Shown here: in pieces, positions 1-11,024 of the stretch
Layout of the letters: each line of letters opens with the position of its first letter
Numbering within the stretch: position 1 is the stretch's first letter
Origin: Prionace glauca
Lineage: Eukaryota > Chordata > Chondrichthyes > Carcharhiniformes > Carcharhinidae
NCBI GenBank assembly: GCA_037974335.1
Contig: CM075760.1
Span: 33,861,609-33,925,608 of the forward strand
Direction: 5' to 3'
Length of the DNA: 64,000 bases
Translations under genes and position numbers: made by a program
Notes under the pieces: generated by a model
Seen by the model: the letters and a program-made list of their open reading frames with translations, nothing else
Told to the model about the DNA's origin: nothing
Database searches by the model: none

Positions 1-2084
1 GACTGACGACACTCCGGTATTGTGCTCTGTCTTTCCTGAATTGTTAATTCAGAAGGAACCAGGAACAAGGAATCATCGTTCATGGTTCCTATAACACAAA
101 CACAGAGTATTCCAAAAGTCAGAAATTAAACACAATTCCTGGATAAGACATTGACTGAACTCAATGTGGAGATACCGGCGTTGGACTGGGGTAAACACAG
201 TAAGAAGTCTCACAACACCAGGTTAAAGTCTCACAAGTTTATTTGGTAGAAAACGCCAAAAGCTTTCGGTGTTTTCCCCTTCATCAGGTGTCTCACCAGA
301 CAACAAGACCATTATTACCCGTAAGGAACAAGGGGACATATCGTAATTCCTTTAGAGTTCGACAGAAAAATACAGATTATTCTCGATGTGTTGATTCTTC
401 TAATCTGATATAAAGTGTAACCCAGATCAGAATGTGGCTTCACTGACTCAGAAACTGAGGTTGTTTTTCAGGGATACGTCTAACTGTTCTGTGAATGTTG
501 ATCGAAGTGACGCACCAATAAATGGGATTCGGACAGAATTATCTAGTCTGATTGCTTCTCTTTCTCTTTCTGACATTTTCAGGGTTTCTGCCTCCCTTTT
601 CTTGTTTCTGTCGCTGTCAGTTGTACGTTCTGACTCTCTTTTCGAAGTACCATGAAAATGCGGAGTTCAGAAAATCTAACTTGTCTCGGAATCTTATGAA
701 AAAAAAAAATCCTCACAAGAACTACTCTGTTAATAGTAGCAAACATATTTCTGTACTTTATAGATAAGTTTGAAATTACAACAGTTAGACAAAATGCTTA
801 ATTTAGTGGGAATCAGGGCAAAATCAATTCCCTCTGCATGCGGCACAATAACAGTTGCAATCTGCAAAGTTTCGAGTTGATTTGAATTCGTTTTATTCAT
901 TCTTTATGGCGTGCACATTGGATAAACAGAATGAGCTATCGAGATACAAGGAAAGCATTTCTCCCTTCTTTATAGTTATCTAAAATGAAGTGTGTGTTAC
1001 TCGGCATAATAATAATTACCTGATGACATAATTATACATCGATGTGAGAAACCTGTCACTTTTTCAGTCGCGCTGGCAAAATGCTTTTACCAAACCATTT
1101 ATTTTGCATGGAAAACACAAACTGCCGCCAACTTCAATAAAAAAAATTGGAAAATATTAATCTGTCAGTTTGTTTGCCCATTAGTATTGTATCGTCCAGG
1201 TATCATTCACAACTTAAGCTCCAAAGACCTTAGTGCATCAAAGTGCAGCAACGTTTGGATGGAATTATCATCTGATAACTACATCAGTTGTGTACATTAA
1301 TCCCTAAATGCAATCTCCAGGCAATAACTCCTATGGGCAATGGCGAACAATGTTCGCATAGAGTGGATGATAACAAAAGGGCAAATGGCCACCCGACCTC
1401 CTGCTGCAAACTTTCATCCCTGACAACGATATTCAATATTCACACTTCAGCAACCGGGTCCCAGGTCCAGCTGTCGAGTGACTGAACCTCTCTGTGACTC
1501 ACAAAGGCCGGCGCCTGCAGTAAGTGAACGCCGCCAGCAGATGGTGATATTGCATTATTTTCGTCACGAGACAGTGACATTCCAGTTTCAACTCACAGTT
1601 AGATTTTCTGCCTATCACCCTGACTGGAATAGTGCCTTTCCAACACTACCACCGCTATGGCAAAGGAAACTAGCAAAGTGCAATAAATGCTTGATTCGAC
1701 ATCGAAGCCCACACTCGGTAAAAATATGTTTTAAATGGTTTATTTTGGGTATATTTGTGGCATCTCCTCCACCAGTGGCCCAGAGTGAGGGGGAATTAAT
1801 ATAAGTTTCACCCTGTGTGAACTGACCATTACTTGGAGAGGTTCATGATCAAAAATATCATTCCAATAAATCTCCTGCCCAACACCAATTTTGTGCAGAG
1901 CAAGACTGCTTTGAGATAAAGATATAAAACACATACGTGTTTAAATTGTGATAAGTAAGTTATACATATTGGCCCAGAAACATGGGGGAGAATTATCATT
2001 TTTCATTCTTGAAAACGTGACCTTGGGATATTTTAACTTTGAATCAGAGAGCGCCATCGAGATGGTGGTTTAGTTTCTCATCCA
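1..2084. other. Intergenic stretch, no gene recognised
   Basis: Apart from the repeat half at 163-300, I see nothing with coding or RNA-gene character. Open frames are short and have no domain signature. It is AT-rich with ordinary simple runs. Confidence 0.5.
163..300 (-). repeat. Penelope-type tail repeat, one half
   Basis: It carries the block CAGTAAGAAGTCTCACAACA followed by CCAGGTTAAAGTC, which recurs many times in this window in both orientations, and the AGCTTTCGG...TCATCAGGTG segment. Read on the minus strand, 262-290 has the order CTGATGA, short stem, GAAA, which is the half-core of a hammerhead ribozyme. The family assignment comes from the longer copy at 44690-45201. Confidence 0.6.
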
Positions 2085-2103
2085 GTGAAGCAGCGCCTCG
2101 GAT

Positions 2104-2279
2104 AGATTTGATTTGATTTGCTTTCTTATTGTCAAATGTATTAACATAAACTGAAAAGTATTGTTGTTGCGCGCTATACAGAGAAAGCGTAAGTACATGG
2201 AGAGTGACAGGAGCGAGAGCAGAATGTGGTGGAACACTCATAGCTGAGGTATCGAGAAAGATCAACTTTGTGCGAGGTA
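2104..2279 (-). mobile_element. L2-like LINE, 3' end (left piece of split copy)
   Basis: On the minus strand this is the 3' untranslated end of an L2-clade-like LINE, finishing in the tandem AAATCAAATC tail with the preceding ACAATAA motif. The same end occurs at 27146-27336, 43738-44222 and 55604-55826. The copy is interrupted at about 2279 by the CR1 that follows, and continues at 3950. Confidence 0.75.
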
Positions 2280-3949
2280 GCGATGGAAAGGTGGTAGGAA
2301 TGGAGGGTCTTAATGACATTACTGTTACTAGAGAGGTGGTGCTCGACAGACTGGAGGGGCTGATTGTGGACAAGTCCCCAGGACCGGATGGAATGTATCC
2401 GAGGGTTCTGAGCGAAATGGCGGAGGTGATAGTGGATGCCTTGGTGGTTATTTTCCAGACGTCGCTGGATTCCGGGGAAGTGCCGGAAGATTGGAAAACG
2501 GCTAATGTTACGCCGTTGTTTAAGAAGGGTGCCAGGCAAAAGGTAGGGAATTATAGGCCGGTTAGTTTAACATCTGTGGTAGGTAAAATGTTAGAATCCG
2601 TCATTAAGGAGGAAATAGCGAGGCATCTTGAAGGGAATTGCTTGATAGGGCGGACGCAACACGGTTTCATTAAAGGGAAGTCGTGTCTGACAAATTTACT
2701 GGAGTTCTATGAGGATGTGTCTAGGGCAGTGGATAGAGGAGAGCCGGTGGATGTGGTCTTTCTGGATTTTCAGAAGGCGTTTGACAAGGTACCTCACAAG
2801 AGGTTATTGCAGAAGGTCAGAGGACATGGAGTTGGGGGTAGGGTGTTAGCGTGGATAGAGGATTGGTTGTCAAATAGGAGGCAGAGAGTGGGGGTCAATG
2901 GGTGCTATTCGGATTGGCGGTTGGTGACTAGTGGGGTGCCCCAGGGGTCGGTTCTGGGGCCTCAGCTATTTACCATTTATATAGATGATCTGGAGGAGGG
3001 AACCGAGTATAGGGTGTGGAAATTTGCAGATGACACCAAGATTGGGGGAAAGGCAAATTGTGAGGAGGGTGTGGAAAGTCTGCAGAAGGATCTAGATAGG
3101 CTGGGCGAATGGGCCAGGAAATGGCAAATGGAATTTAATGTTGGCAAGTGTGAGGTGGTCCACTTTGGTAGGAGGAATGGTAGGAAGGATTATTACTTAC
3201 GTGGCGAAAAACTGCAGCAGGCGACGGTGCAGAGGGACCTCGGGGTCCTTGTGCATGAGTCGCAAAAACCCAGCTTGCAGGTGCAGCAGGTGGTCAGGAA
3301 GGCGAATGGGATGCTGGCCTTCATAGCGAGGGGGATTGAATATAAAAGTAGGGAGGTCTTGCTGCAACTGTATAGGGCATTGGTGAGGCCGCAGCTGGAG
3401 TACTGTGTGCAGTTTTGGGCGCCGCACCTGCGCAAGGATATTTTGGCCCTGGAGGGAGTGCAGAGGAGGTTTACTAGGCTGATACCAGAGTTGAGGGGAT
3501 TGAGCTATGAGGAGAGGCTGAATAAACTAGGCTTGTACTCGTTAGAGTTTAGAAGAATGAGGGGAGATATCATTGAGACGTATAAGATGATGAATGGGAT
3601 GGATAGGATAGAGGTGGAGAGACTCTTCCCGCTCAAAAAGGACAGTAGGACTAGGGGGCACAGCCTCAAGATAAAGGGGAGGCGGTTTAGAACAGAGTTG
3701 AGGAGGAACTTCTTCACTCAAAGGGTGTTGAATCTCTGGAATTCTCTGCCCGTTGAAGTGGTGGAGGCTGCCTCGCTAAATATTTTTAAGAAACGGGTTG
3801 ATGGGTTTTTGATAAGAGAAGGTATTAAGGGTTATGGGAAGGTGGAACTGAGCCACGACAGATCAGCCATGATCTTATTGAATGGCGGGGCAGGCTCGAA
3901 GGGCTAGATGGCCTACTCCTGCTCCTGTTTCTTATGTTCTTATGTTCTT
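2279..3949 (+). mobile_element. CR1-like LINE, 5'-truncated, with reverse transcriptase
   Basis: This is a young CR1-clade LINE copy cut off at its 5' end. The frame stays open to 3907 and encodes most of a non-LTR reverse transcriptase: conserved blocks RPVSLTSVVGK, LDFQKAFDKVPH, SGVPQGSVLGP and the catalytic FADDT (YxDD-type) are all present, followed by the C-terminal region typical of CR1 (QLEYCVQFWAPHLRKD). The element ends in repeats of TTCTTATG, the CR1-style microsatellite tail. The open frame starts upstream at 2204 only because L2 sequence happens to be open. A small deletion near 3838 removes the usual terminus, so the frame runs on into 3' UTR. Apurinic endonuclease and ORF1 are absent. 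It sits inside an older L2-like element. Confidence 0.9.
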
Positions 3950-5005
3950 AGTTCCATTTAAAAGCCTGATGGCAGCAGGGGAGCAGCTGCTCCTGAAGCG
4001 GTTGGTACATGAACTCAAACATTTGTGATTTTCCTGACGGTAGAAAGTGGAAGAGAGTATATCCGGGGTGCGTGGGATCCTCAATTATTCTGGCTGCTTT
4101 GCCGAAGCAATGTAGATAGGGCCAAGGAATGCGAGGCTGGTTTGCATGATGGACTGTGCTACATTCACGACTTTTTGTACTTTCTTACGTTCCTTGGCAG
4201 AGCAGGAGCCAAACCAAGCTGTGATACAACCAGAGAGGATGCTTTCCATGGTGCTTTGTAAAGGTTGGTGAGAGTTGCAGCTGACATGCCAAACGTCCTT
4301 CGACTTCTGAGAAAGTAAAGGCGTTTGTGGGCGTTAGTGGGCTTCCTTAACTATAGTGTCAGCATCGGGGGGGACCAGGACAGGTTGTTGGTTATCTGGT
4401 CACCTAAAAACTTGAAGCTCTAGACCCTTCCTACTTCGTCCAGGTTGATGTAGACAGGGGCAATTTCTCCTCAAGCTTCCTAAAGTCGATGACAATTTAA
4501 TTCGTTTTGTTAACATTGAGGGAGAGATGGCACCAATTCCACCAGATTCTCTATCTCATTCCTGTATTCTGTCTCGTCATTGTTTGAGATAAGACTCAAT
4601 ACGGTGGTGTCGTCAGTAAAACTGAAAATCGAATTGATTTTGACCACATCGTCATAGGTATATCAGGATTGTATGGGGGGAGGGGGCGGTGGTGGGTGGG
4701 TACACAACCTTGTGGGACACCGCTGTTGAGGATGATCGTGGAGGAGGTGCTGTTGTCTGTCCTTACTGATTTGTGCTGTTAGGAAGTTCAGGATCCGGTT
4801 GTAGAGGGAGGAGCTGAGCCCAGGCCACGGAGTTTGGAGACGAGTTTCGTCTGAATAAGACTGAGCTGCATTCAATAAATAGTAGCCTGACATCGGTGTA
4901 TTTGTTATCGAGGTGTACCAGCGTTGAGTGCAGGGCCAGGGAGATGGTGTCTGCTGTGGACCTGTTGCGGCGGTGAGCGAACTGGAGTAGATTTCTATTC
5001 CAATC
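3950..5005 (-). mobile_element. L2-like LINE, right piece of split copy
   Basis: Continuation of the minus-strand L2-like element after the CR1 insertion. On the minus strand it corresponds to the end of the reverse transcriptase and the 3' UTR of an L2-clade LINE. The matching stretch at 43738-44222 lines up across the CR1 site, which confirms that both pieces belonged together. It is well decayed, with no long open frame. Confidence 0.75.
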
Positions 5006-5096
5006 TTGTTTGTTGTATTAAAATTCCACCAGCGTTTTGGTGGTCCCAGATTAGTAGCTGGTCGAGGGATTACACGATCGTCTCACCTAAAACTGG

Positions 5097-5191
5097 TGCT
5101 CCAGGTGAGGCTCGAACTCACAACCTCGGCATAGCCCGCTGACTGCACTGCTGTATAAGTACCGCGCGCTAACCGATTGCGCCACTGGAGC
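5097..5191 (-). tRNA. tRNA-Ile (TAT), with intron
   Basis: The minus strand gives a complete cloverleaf: acceptor GCTCCAG pairs with the 3' CTGGAGC, the D arm has GGCGCAATCGGTTAGCGC, and the T arm has GAGGTTGTGAGTTCGAGCCTC. The anticodon TAT lies at 5155-5157. The extra length (95 nt) fits an intron of about 21 nt just after the anticodon, as in other vertebrate tRNA-Ile(TAT) genes. The internal A and B boxes are intact. A CCA happens to be present in the genomic 3' flank. Confidence 0.93.
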
Positions 5192-6132
5192 ACTCAGCTT
5201 TGCTTATTTTTGTCAAATTGTTAAAGGCTACAGCACTGTTACCTTCGCTCGTAACCGTTATTCGAGGCCACATTTCAGACCGGGGAAATAACCCATCAAT
5301 GATTCTCTTTTCCCCGGCTCCACAGTGAGTGAGACAGGGAGAAGCAGCAGGATTATATCCCTCAGTCTCCAATCGCCAGCAGAAAGCGGCGACTGCAGCT
5401 TCAGTCAGCGGGTTACTGCCCATCCCTGGGACACAAGGTCCAACCCCGTTCAAACCTCGCCATACACCGAACACAAGCTCAGCAAAACGCAGATAGATTA
5501 TATCCGGCTCACTGAACCTTCGAGTAGCATTTACACAACACCCGAGTGATTCACAAACACAATTCACACCAACTTTCCAAAACTTTTCAGTGATAAATTT
5601 CCCCATTTGATTGAAAAGCTGAGTGTTGGGAATCTGGAAATGAGCACCATGGGATTTGTGTTATCCAGTGACTTCTTTCCCACTGTTCACCCTCAGGTTT
5701 GTAATTCCATTTGTGTTGTATATTGAAGCGAATCTTATATCAAAATTAGAAGAAAACAAGGAAAACATCGAACCTTGGAACAAATCCTGAGGGAAATGGA
5801 TCACAATATTCGGAAGGAGGTGCAGTTGTGAATGTGTTATTGATGATTGAGTGGAAAGTATTGGATCGCTGGGCTCCTGGTGGTCGGTTCCCTTCCCTCC
5901 CGCTGAATTCCTCCCTGTGATAAGAGACATGGATTAATTTTACCTGCCCGTCCATAGGAGAAAGGGAATAACCAACACACTACAGCAGTGCTGCAGGATC
6001 AACGGAACTAAAGAGACTTGTATAGAATTGTAAACAGTGCGGTCATGCTGCAGTTCTGGAACAGGTTTTACAGAAATAGAATTATGGTCAGTGACACACT
6101 AGTTTAGAATATATAGAACTGTTGCTGTCTCA
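5192..6132. other. Intergenic, tRNA flank, nothing recognised
   Basis: No coding or RNA signature found on either strand. The minus-strand open frame of about 145 codons starting near 5606 overlaps the tRNA gene and has no domain-like composition, so I do not call it a gene. Confidence 0.4.
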
Positions 6133-6153
6133 GTCTTTGTGGCGCAATGGGCT

Positions 6154-6184
<31 letters not shown>

Positions 6185-6201
6185 GAGACCATCCAGGCTC
6201 G
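6133..6201 (+). pseudogene. tRNA-Asn (GTT) relic
   Basis: The anticodon arm and variable region (CGGCTGTTAACCGAAAGGTT) are those of vertebrate tRNA-Asn(GTT), and the T arm GGTGG TTCGAGA CCATC is recognisable. About six bases of the D arm are missing, and the acceptor stem has at least two mismatches (GTCTTTG against CAGGCTC). I read this as a decayed gene copy rather than a working tRNA. Confidence 0.75.
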
Positions 6202-6887
6202 GTATTTCACTATTTTTTCACTATCAGCATTCACAGGCAAACACTTACCTGTTTGCAAAGGGTCCGTGGGTGCGAATGAAAAAAAAACTCTCAATTGTTA
6301 CCGGCTGGACAATTATCTGGTGTTACCAACAGTATTTAATTACAACCGACATCAAACATATTACATATAACATTATATACATGCTTCCATTATACTATTA
6401 AACTTAAAGGAATACAATCGAATCATGAACTTGTGGCTGAGTATTTGTTCCAATTCCATATCCCTATTTCCATTCATTCCTGGACAGATCATAAATCTGT
6501 CGAACCCAAACTGAAATGTGTTCAATGATGGAACATCAGGACCCTCTGGAGTAGAGAGTTCCGAAGATTCACGAGCCTTTGAATGAAGCAATTTCTTCTC
6601 ATTGATGTCCCAAATCATCAGCACCTTATCCTGAGATTGTGTCCCCGTGTTTCAGATTCCCGGATCAGGGGAAATAATGTTTCAGTTTTTTTAATACTAT
6701 TTATTGTTTCTCGTTCAAGGTGTTGAGATTTTCCAGCATTTTTACAGGAGGAACCAGTAAGGGCAACGTAAGTATGAATTGGTGTTGGCCATTGACGGGA
6801 TTGTTCAACGGGATTTACATTTCTCTCTGCTATTCAAGGTGGCAGGAATATTGAACGACGATTTTCAGGCTGCTTGTGAGTGTCGGG

Positions 6888-6959
6888 GGTTCCGTGGTGT
6901 AATGGCGAGCACTCTGGACTTTGAATCCAGTGATCCGAGTTCAAATCTCGGCGGGACCT
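6888..6959 (+). tRNA. tRNA-Gln (TTG)
   Basis: This is a 72-nt cloverleaf. Acceptor GGTTCCG pairs with CGGGACC (one G-U), anticodon stem CTGGA/TCCAG carries loop CTTTGAA with anticodon TTG at 6921-6923, and the T arm is CCGAG TTCAAAT CTCGG. The discriminator is T. A run of four T at 6962-6965 is a suitable RNA polymerase III terminator. It looks functional. Confidence 0.95.
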
Positions 6960-7214
6960 TGTTTTCATACACAGATTGTTGATTTGCCGAAGAGTATTTT
7001 GTTTAAATGTATTACAAAGCACCGATCGAGAGGACAATTTGTCGGCCAGTTCAATTGGTATGACAATGCACAGTGTGATGATCCTCTGTTGCCAGATGCC
7101 TGCAATGTCAGTGGTTCTCGTGTTTTTGCTGCTCTTTAACTCCTCTGTTGGAAAATAAAAAGAAGCAGTTGGTGTCACACAATAACAATTCGACTGGAGT
7201 CTGGCAATTATTGA

Positions 7215-7218
<4 letters not shown>

Positions 7219-7301
<83 letters not shown>

Positions 7302-7318
7302 TGTGGAGGTGTGTGTGC
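7219..7318. repeat. Microsatellite (GT)n with GAGAGT and (GA)n
   Basis: A pure GT run changes to GAGAGT-type and then GA repeats before returning to GT-rich sequence. It accounts for the overlapping low-complexity open frames here. Confidence 0.9.
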
Positions 7319-7965
7319 ATATGTGATGCCCCCGCATTGCCCCAAATCTTATAAATTGCCGCCCCCCCCCAAACTTGCCTTAATCTAGTCCACCTCAATA
7401 AAATCACTCGTCAATCTCCTTCTCTCCAATAGACAACAATCCCAGCATCAGAAACCAGAAACTTCTGGCTAATTTGAACTTTTCAAAATAAAACTTACTC
7501 CAAAGAAATCCCTCCATCTGTTTTAACGGAAATTTGTCAACGGTAAAAAAAAAATCTGTGTATTTTGCTTCTTAAAATTAAACATGTTTAGAAGAAATTC
7601 TTCAACAGATTTCATCAACTTTTTTGGAAATTATTTTCATCATTCTGAAAAATGTAATGTTTCCATGTTTCTTTTCGAGAAATTTCCAACTTTTCAAAAG
7701 GTAGCTTAAACTTGCTGATCTTTTTTTCCCAATACTTTAACGAAAAATTGTCATTTAAAAAAGAAACTTTTTTTTTCAAAAGAAAAGTTTTTCAGTTTTT
7801 TTTTTAGTCAGCATTGTTTTTGAAAAATAAGTAGGTAAGGTAAATATCTTCATAGAAGCTGACTGCATTTGGTCAACATTTCCCTGAATTGGTCTAAAAT
7901 CAGTGAACATATATTTTTCATCCACACAAATATGGACTTTTTGAACTAATGTTACAATAACATAG

Positions 7966-8038
7966 CGAACCAGCCAGGAGTCGAACCTGGAATCTTCTGA
8001 TCCGTAGTCAGACGCGTTATCCATTGCGCCACTGGCCC
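7966..8038 (-). tRNA. tRNA-Arg (ACG)
   Basis: The minus strand folds as a full 73-nt cloverleaf: acceptor GGGCCAG with CTGGTTC, D arm GGCGCAATGGATAACGC, anticodon stem CTGA/TCAG with anticodon ACG (8003-8005), and T arm CCAGG TTCGACT CCTGG. This agrees with vertebrate tRNA-Arg(ACG). No clear T-run terminator follows within about 60 bases on the minus strand, so termination may occur further downstream. Confidence 0.93.
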
Positions 8039-8199
8039 ACGGCGAAAACAGCTGCAGCACTATTTACATATCCGTCGGAAGCTTCAAAATTAGCGGAAAC
8101 ATGGTCAAAATATATTCGATTTAGTGAGGAAATGTTACAGAATTGAAATTGTTTATTCTCACTCACAGTCATTCCACTTTGCCTTGAATTGAGTTAAGC

Positions 8200-8275
8200 T
8201 GCTGTGCTGGGATTCGAACCCTGGTTTTCAAAGCTTCATTTTCTTCTCTGCGTTATCAGTCCAGCGTCAACAGCA
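8200..8275 (-). pseudogene. tRNA-like relic, possibly Ser type
   Basis: On the minus strand the ends pair as an acceptor (TGCTGT with ACAGCA) and a clear B box GGGTTCGAATCCC forms a T arm with one mismatch. GCTGGACTGATAACGCAG resembles a tRNA-Ser anticodon arm, but no D arm is visible. It is probably a degenerate tRNA gene or a tRNA-derived SINE head. Confidence 0.4.
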
Positions 8276-8504
8276 TGACTGGAAACCACACCCCTCCCGC
8301 CAGTGAATCCACTATTGAATATTACCTGAATATAGTATCTTACAATCATATGACACTGGCTCTTACTTGGGCCTCAAAATATATTCAGGAAAAGACAAAA
8401 GTGCAGAAAATTCATGACAAACTGAGCTGGAAAGAAGATAAACCTATTCTGACTCAGCACACTTGTTATCAGTTCGTTCAGCGGCTAAAAGAGCAGGGCA
8501 GAGG

Positions 8505-8706
8505 CTGGGAATCCTGCAGGAGTAACTCCCCTCCTGACTCCCAAAAAACATCGAACATAGAACAGTCCAACACACTGCAGGTCATCCGTCTCACGATGTT
8601 GTGCTGAGCTTTGTCCGAAACCAAGATCAAGATCAAGTTCAAGCTATCCCACTCCCTATCATTCTGGTGTGCTCCACGTGTCTACCCAATAACCGCACGG
8701 AAAGAG
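8505..8706. repeat. Two short LINE-derived fragments
   Basis: 8505-8547 resembles a short piece of LINE reverse transcriptase coding (ILxSNSPPDSQ-like reading). 8548-8706 resembles the 3' end repeat that starts with ACATAGAACAGT. Both are too short to place firmly. Confidence 0.4.
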
Positions 8707-8842
8707 CCCAGTCGGACACCCACACCCATCCTGACCCCGCCTGCCATGAGACATCTGGACGGGGCAAGTTCCTTCTGATTCCCGCTCCACAGATAGAGCC
8801 AGGAATACTGACATCACCCGGCAACGCAACAGAATGTTACAG

Positions 8843-8985
8843 TTGGACAGAAAGTTGGTTAGACCGCATTTGGAGTACTGCGTCCAGTTCTGGTCACCTT
8901 ACTACCGGAAGGACATGGAGACTCTGGAGAGAGTGCAGAGGAGGTTTATCAGGATGTTGCCTGGTATGGAAGGACTGGGGTATGG
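8843..8985 (+). mobile_element. CR1-like LINE fragment, left part
   Basis: Encodes the CR1 C-terminal block read as LVRPHLEYCVQFWSPYYRKD followed by the arginine-rich RRFIRMLPGM region. It continues after the SINE at 9393. It belongs to a different, older CR1 subfamily from the copy at 2279. Confidence 0.7.
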
Positions 8986-9392
8986 AAGGGCAGCACAGTA
9001 GGACAGCAGTCAGCACTGCTGCTTCACAGCTCCAGGGGCCTGGGTTCGATTCTCGGCTCGGGTCACTGTCTGGATGGAGTTTGCACATTCTCCTCATGTC
9101 TGCGTAGATTTCCTCCGGGTGCTCCGGTTTCCTCCCACAGTCCAAAGATGTGCAGGTTAGGTTGATTGGCCATGCTAAGAAATTGCCCCTTAGTGTCCAG
9201 GGATGCTTAGGTTAGAGGGATTACAAAGAACAAAGAACAATCCAGCACGGGAAACAGGCCCTTCGGCCCAACGAGCCCGCATTAGTGGGTGTAATATGTA
9301 GGGATGTGGGGGTAGGGCCTGGGTGGGATTGTGTTCGGTGCAGACTCGATGGGCCGAAGGGCCTCTTTCTGCATTGTAGGGTTCTATGATTC
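8986..9392 (+). mobile_element. V-type SINE (HE1-like), inserted in CR1
   Basis: The tRNA-like head (CAGCACAGTA..., B box GGGTTCGATTC) is followed by the conserved core GTTTGCACATTCTCCTCATG ... GGTTTCCTCCCACAGTCC, then a 3' part ending CATTGTAGGGTTCTATG. It also contains an internal 60-base patch at about 9226-9285 of the type AACAGGCCCTTCGGCCCAAC. It interrupts a CR1 fragment whose sides are 8843-8985 and 9393-9826. Confidence 0.85.
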
Positions 9393-9826
9393 TAAGTTAT
9401 AAGGACGGATTGAACAAATTGGGGCCGTTTTCCCTTGAAAGACGGCGACTGAGGGGGAATCTAATAGACGTATATAAGATTATGAAGGGTATAGATAGAG
9501 TAAACAGAGGTAAGCTATTTCCTACGATAGAGACACATAGGACAAGGGGCCATTGGCTGAAGGTGAGGGGGGACAGGTATAACACAGGTATTAGAGGGAG
9601 GTTCTTCACAAGAAGGGTAGTGGGGGTATAGAATGCTCTGCCAAGTAAGGTGGTGGAGGCAAACACGCTAGAGTCATTTGAGAGTAACTTAGACAGGCAC
9701 ATGAGTGGGTTGGAGATGTGTGGATATAGGAGATTGTTTTAAGTAAGGGTCATTAGCATTGGGGAGTCCCTAGTAAGGTAAATGGATATTTCCTATTTCT
9801 TAGGTTATGTTCTTATGTTCTTATAT
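9393..9826 (+). mobile_element. CR1-like LINE fragment, right part, with 3' tail
   Basis: Continuation of the CR1 C-terminal region (LNKLGPFSLERRRLRGNLID, then KIMKGIDRVNRGKLFP) and 3' UTR, ending in TTATGTTCTTATGTTCTTAT. A stop at the end of the RRVVGV reading precedes the usual NALP block. Confidence 0.8.
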
Positions 9827-10010
9827 GGTACCATAAAATTTTTTTTTTTCCTTTTCATTCACAGGTTTTAAATCGGTCTGCCTTGTGTCCAACGAGGGGC
9901 ATACATGCAATGGGTTGTACTTGGGCTACTCTTGGTTGTTCGAGATTGGCCTAGTGCTTCATGTCGTTAGTGTGTGACTAAACTGGACCAGATACTGGGC
10001 AAGACGACAG

Positions 10011-10318
10011 CTCAGTGACTATCACTGATTGCTGTGCAGACACATGGATTTGGGCCGGTGTCTGTGGGAGTTTGCGCATTCCCCCTGTGCTTGAGTGGGT
10101 TTTCTCCAGGTGCTCCGGTTTCCTCCCACACCCCAAAGATGTGCTGTTAGGCTGACTGGCAGTAATAAATTGTCCGTAAATCAGTTTCCCTCAATCTGGC
10201 TGGCCATAAAACATTAGATAAGGGTCGTGGGTGGAGAGGGGGACTGGTGGTGTTGAGATGGCTGCATGGGCTCGTTGGGCCGAAGGACCTGTTTCCCGGG
10301 CTGTTTTTGTTCTTTGTT
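10011..10318 (+). mobile_element. V-type SINE, diverged
   Basis: The core GCTCCGGTTTCCTCCCACAC and the following CCAAAGATGTGCTGTTAGGC are clear. The tRNA head is poorly kept and the end reads GGCCGAAGGACCTGTTTCCC. Confidence 0.7.
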
Positions 10319-10329
10319 CTTTTATCAGT

Positions 10330-10640
10330 TTAGGCAGCAAATTCTAGACACCCACCATCACTTGAACGAGAACCTTCTTCCTAATGCCCCCTCTAATCCT
10401 TCCACCAATCACTTTATATCTGTGCAGCTCCCACCCACCCACCCACAATAAGTGACCTCTCTCTGCTCAGGGGAAACTGGCCTTTTCTGTCCACCCTGTC
10501 TTGGCTCCCTCATAATTTTGGACACTTCAGTTCGATCCCCCTCAGCCTCCTCTGCTCTGGGGAAACAAACCTTGCCAATCCAATCTTTCCTCATCACCAC
10601 AATTCCCCAGCCCTGGCAAGACTGTTGTAAATCCAAATGG
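10330..10640 (-). mobile_element. Old CR1-like fragment
   Basis: On the minus strand it matches the CR1 C-terminal and 3' region pattern (CCCAGAGC..., GAGGGGGATCGAACTG, ATTATGAGGG). It is heavily decayed and has no open frame. Confidence 0.5.
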
Positions 10641-10711
10641 TTATCCAATCCGACTTAACTGTCCATTTAACATTGTCCCATCAACAACTGTGAACAACCA
10701 CCAGATACTGG

Positions 10712-11005
10712 CACCACTGTGGCACACTGGTTCGCACTGCTGCCTCAAAGGGACTTGGTTCAATTCTGGCCTCGTGTGACTGTGTGGAGTTTGCATGTTC
10801 TCCCCATGTCTGCGTGGGTGTCCTCCAGGTGCTCCGGTTTCCTCCCACTGTTCAAAGATGTACGGGAGAGGTTGATTGGTCATGCTTTAGTGACAGGGGG
10901 AGTTGCAGGGTAAATGTGTGGGATACGGGGACAGGGCATGGATGGGATTGTGGTCAGTGCAGACTTGATGGACTGAATGGCCTCCCGTGTACTGTAGGGA
11001 TTTTA
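10712..11005 (+). mobile_element. V-type SINE (HE1-like), near complete
   Basis: Head CACTGTGGCACACTGGTTCG, weak B box, core GTTTGCATGTTCTCCCCATG and GGTTTCCTCCCACTG, ending in GTACTGTAGGGATTTTAC. A CR1 starts immediately after it. Confidence 0.85.
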
Positions 11006-11024
11006 CACACAAATGAGGAACAGA

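Noticed and set aside
2204-2278. N-terminal extension MTGARAECGGTL... of the CR1 frame
   Set aside because: It is antisense L2 sequence that happens to be open; the CR1 starts at about 2279.
5169-5606. Minus-strand frame of 145 codons
   Set aside because: It overlaps the tRNA-Ile gene and has no recognisable domain or start context.
6834-7407. Frames with long Ser-Leu and Thr-His runs
   Set aside because: They are translations of the GT/GA microsatellite.
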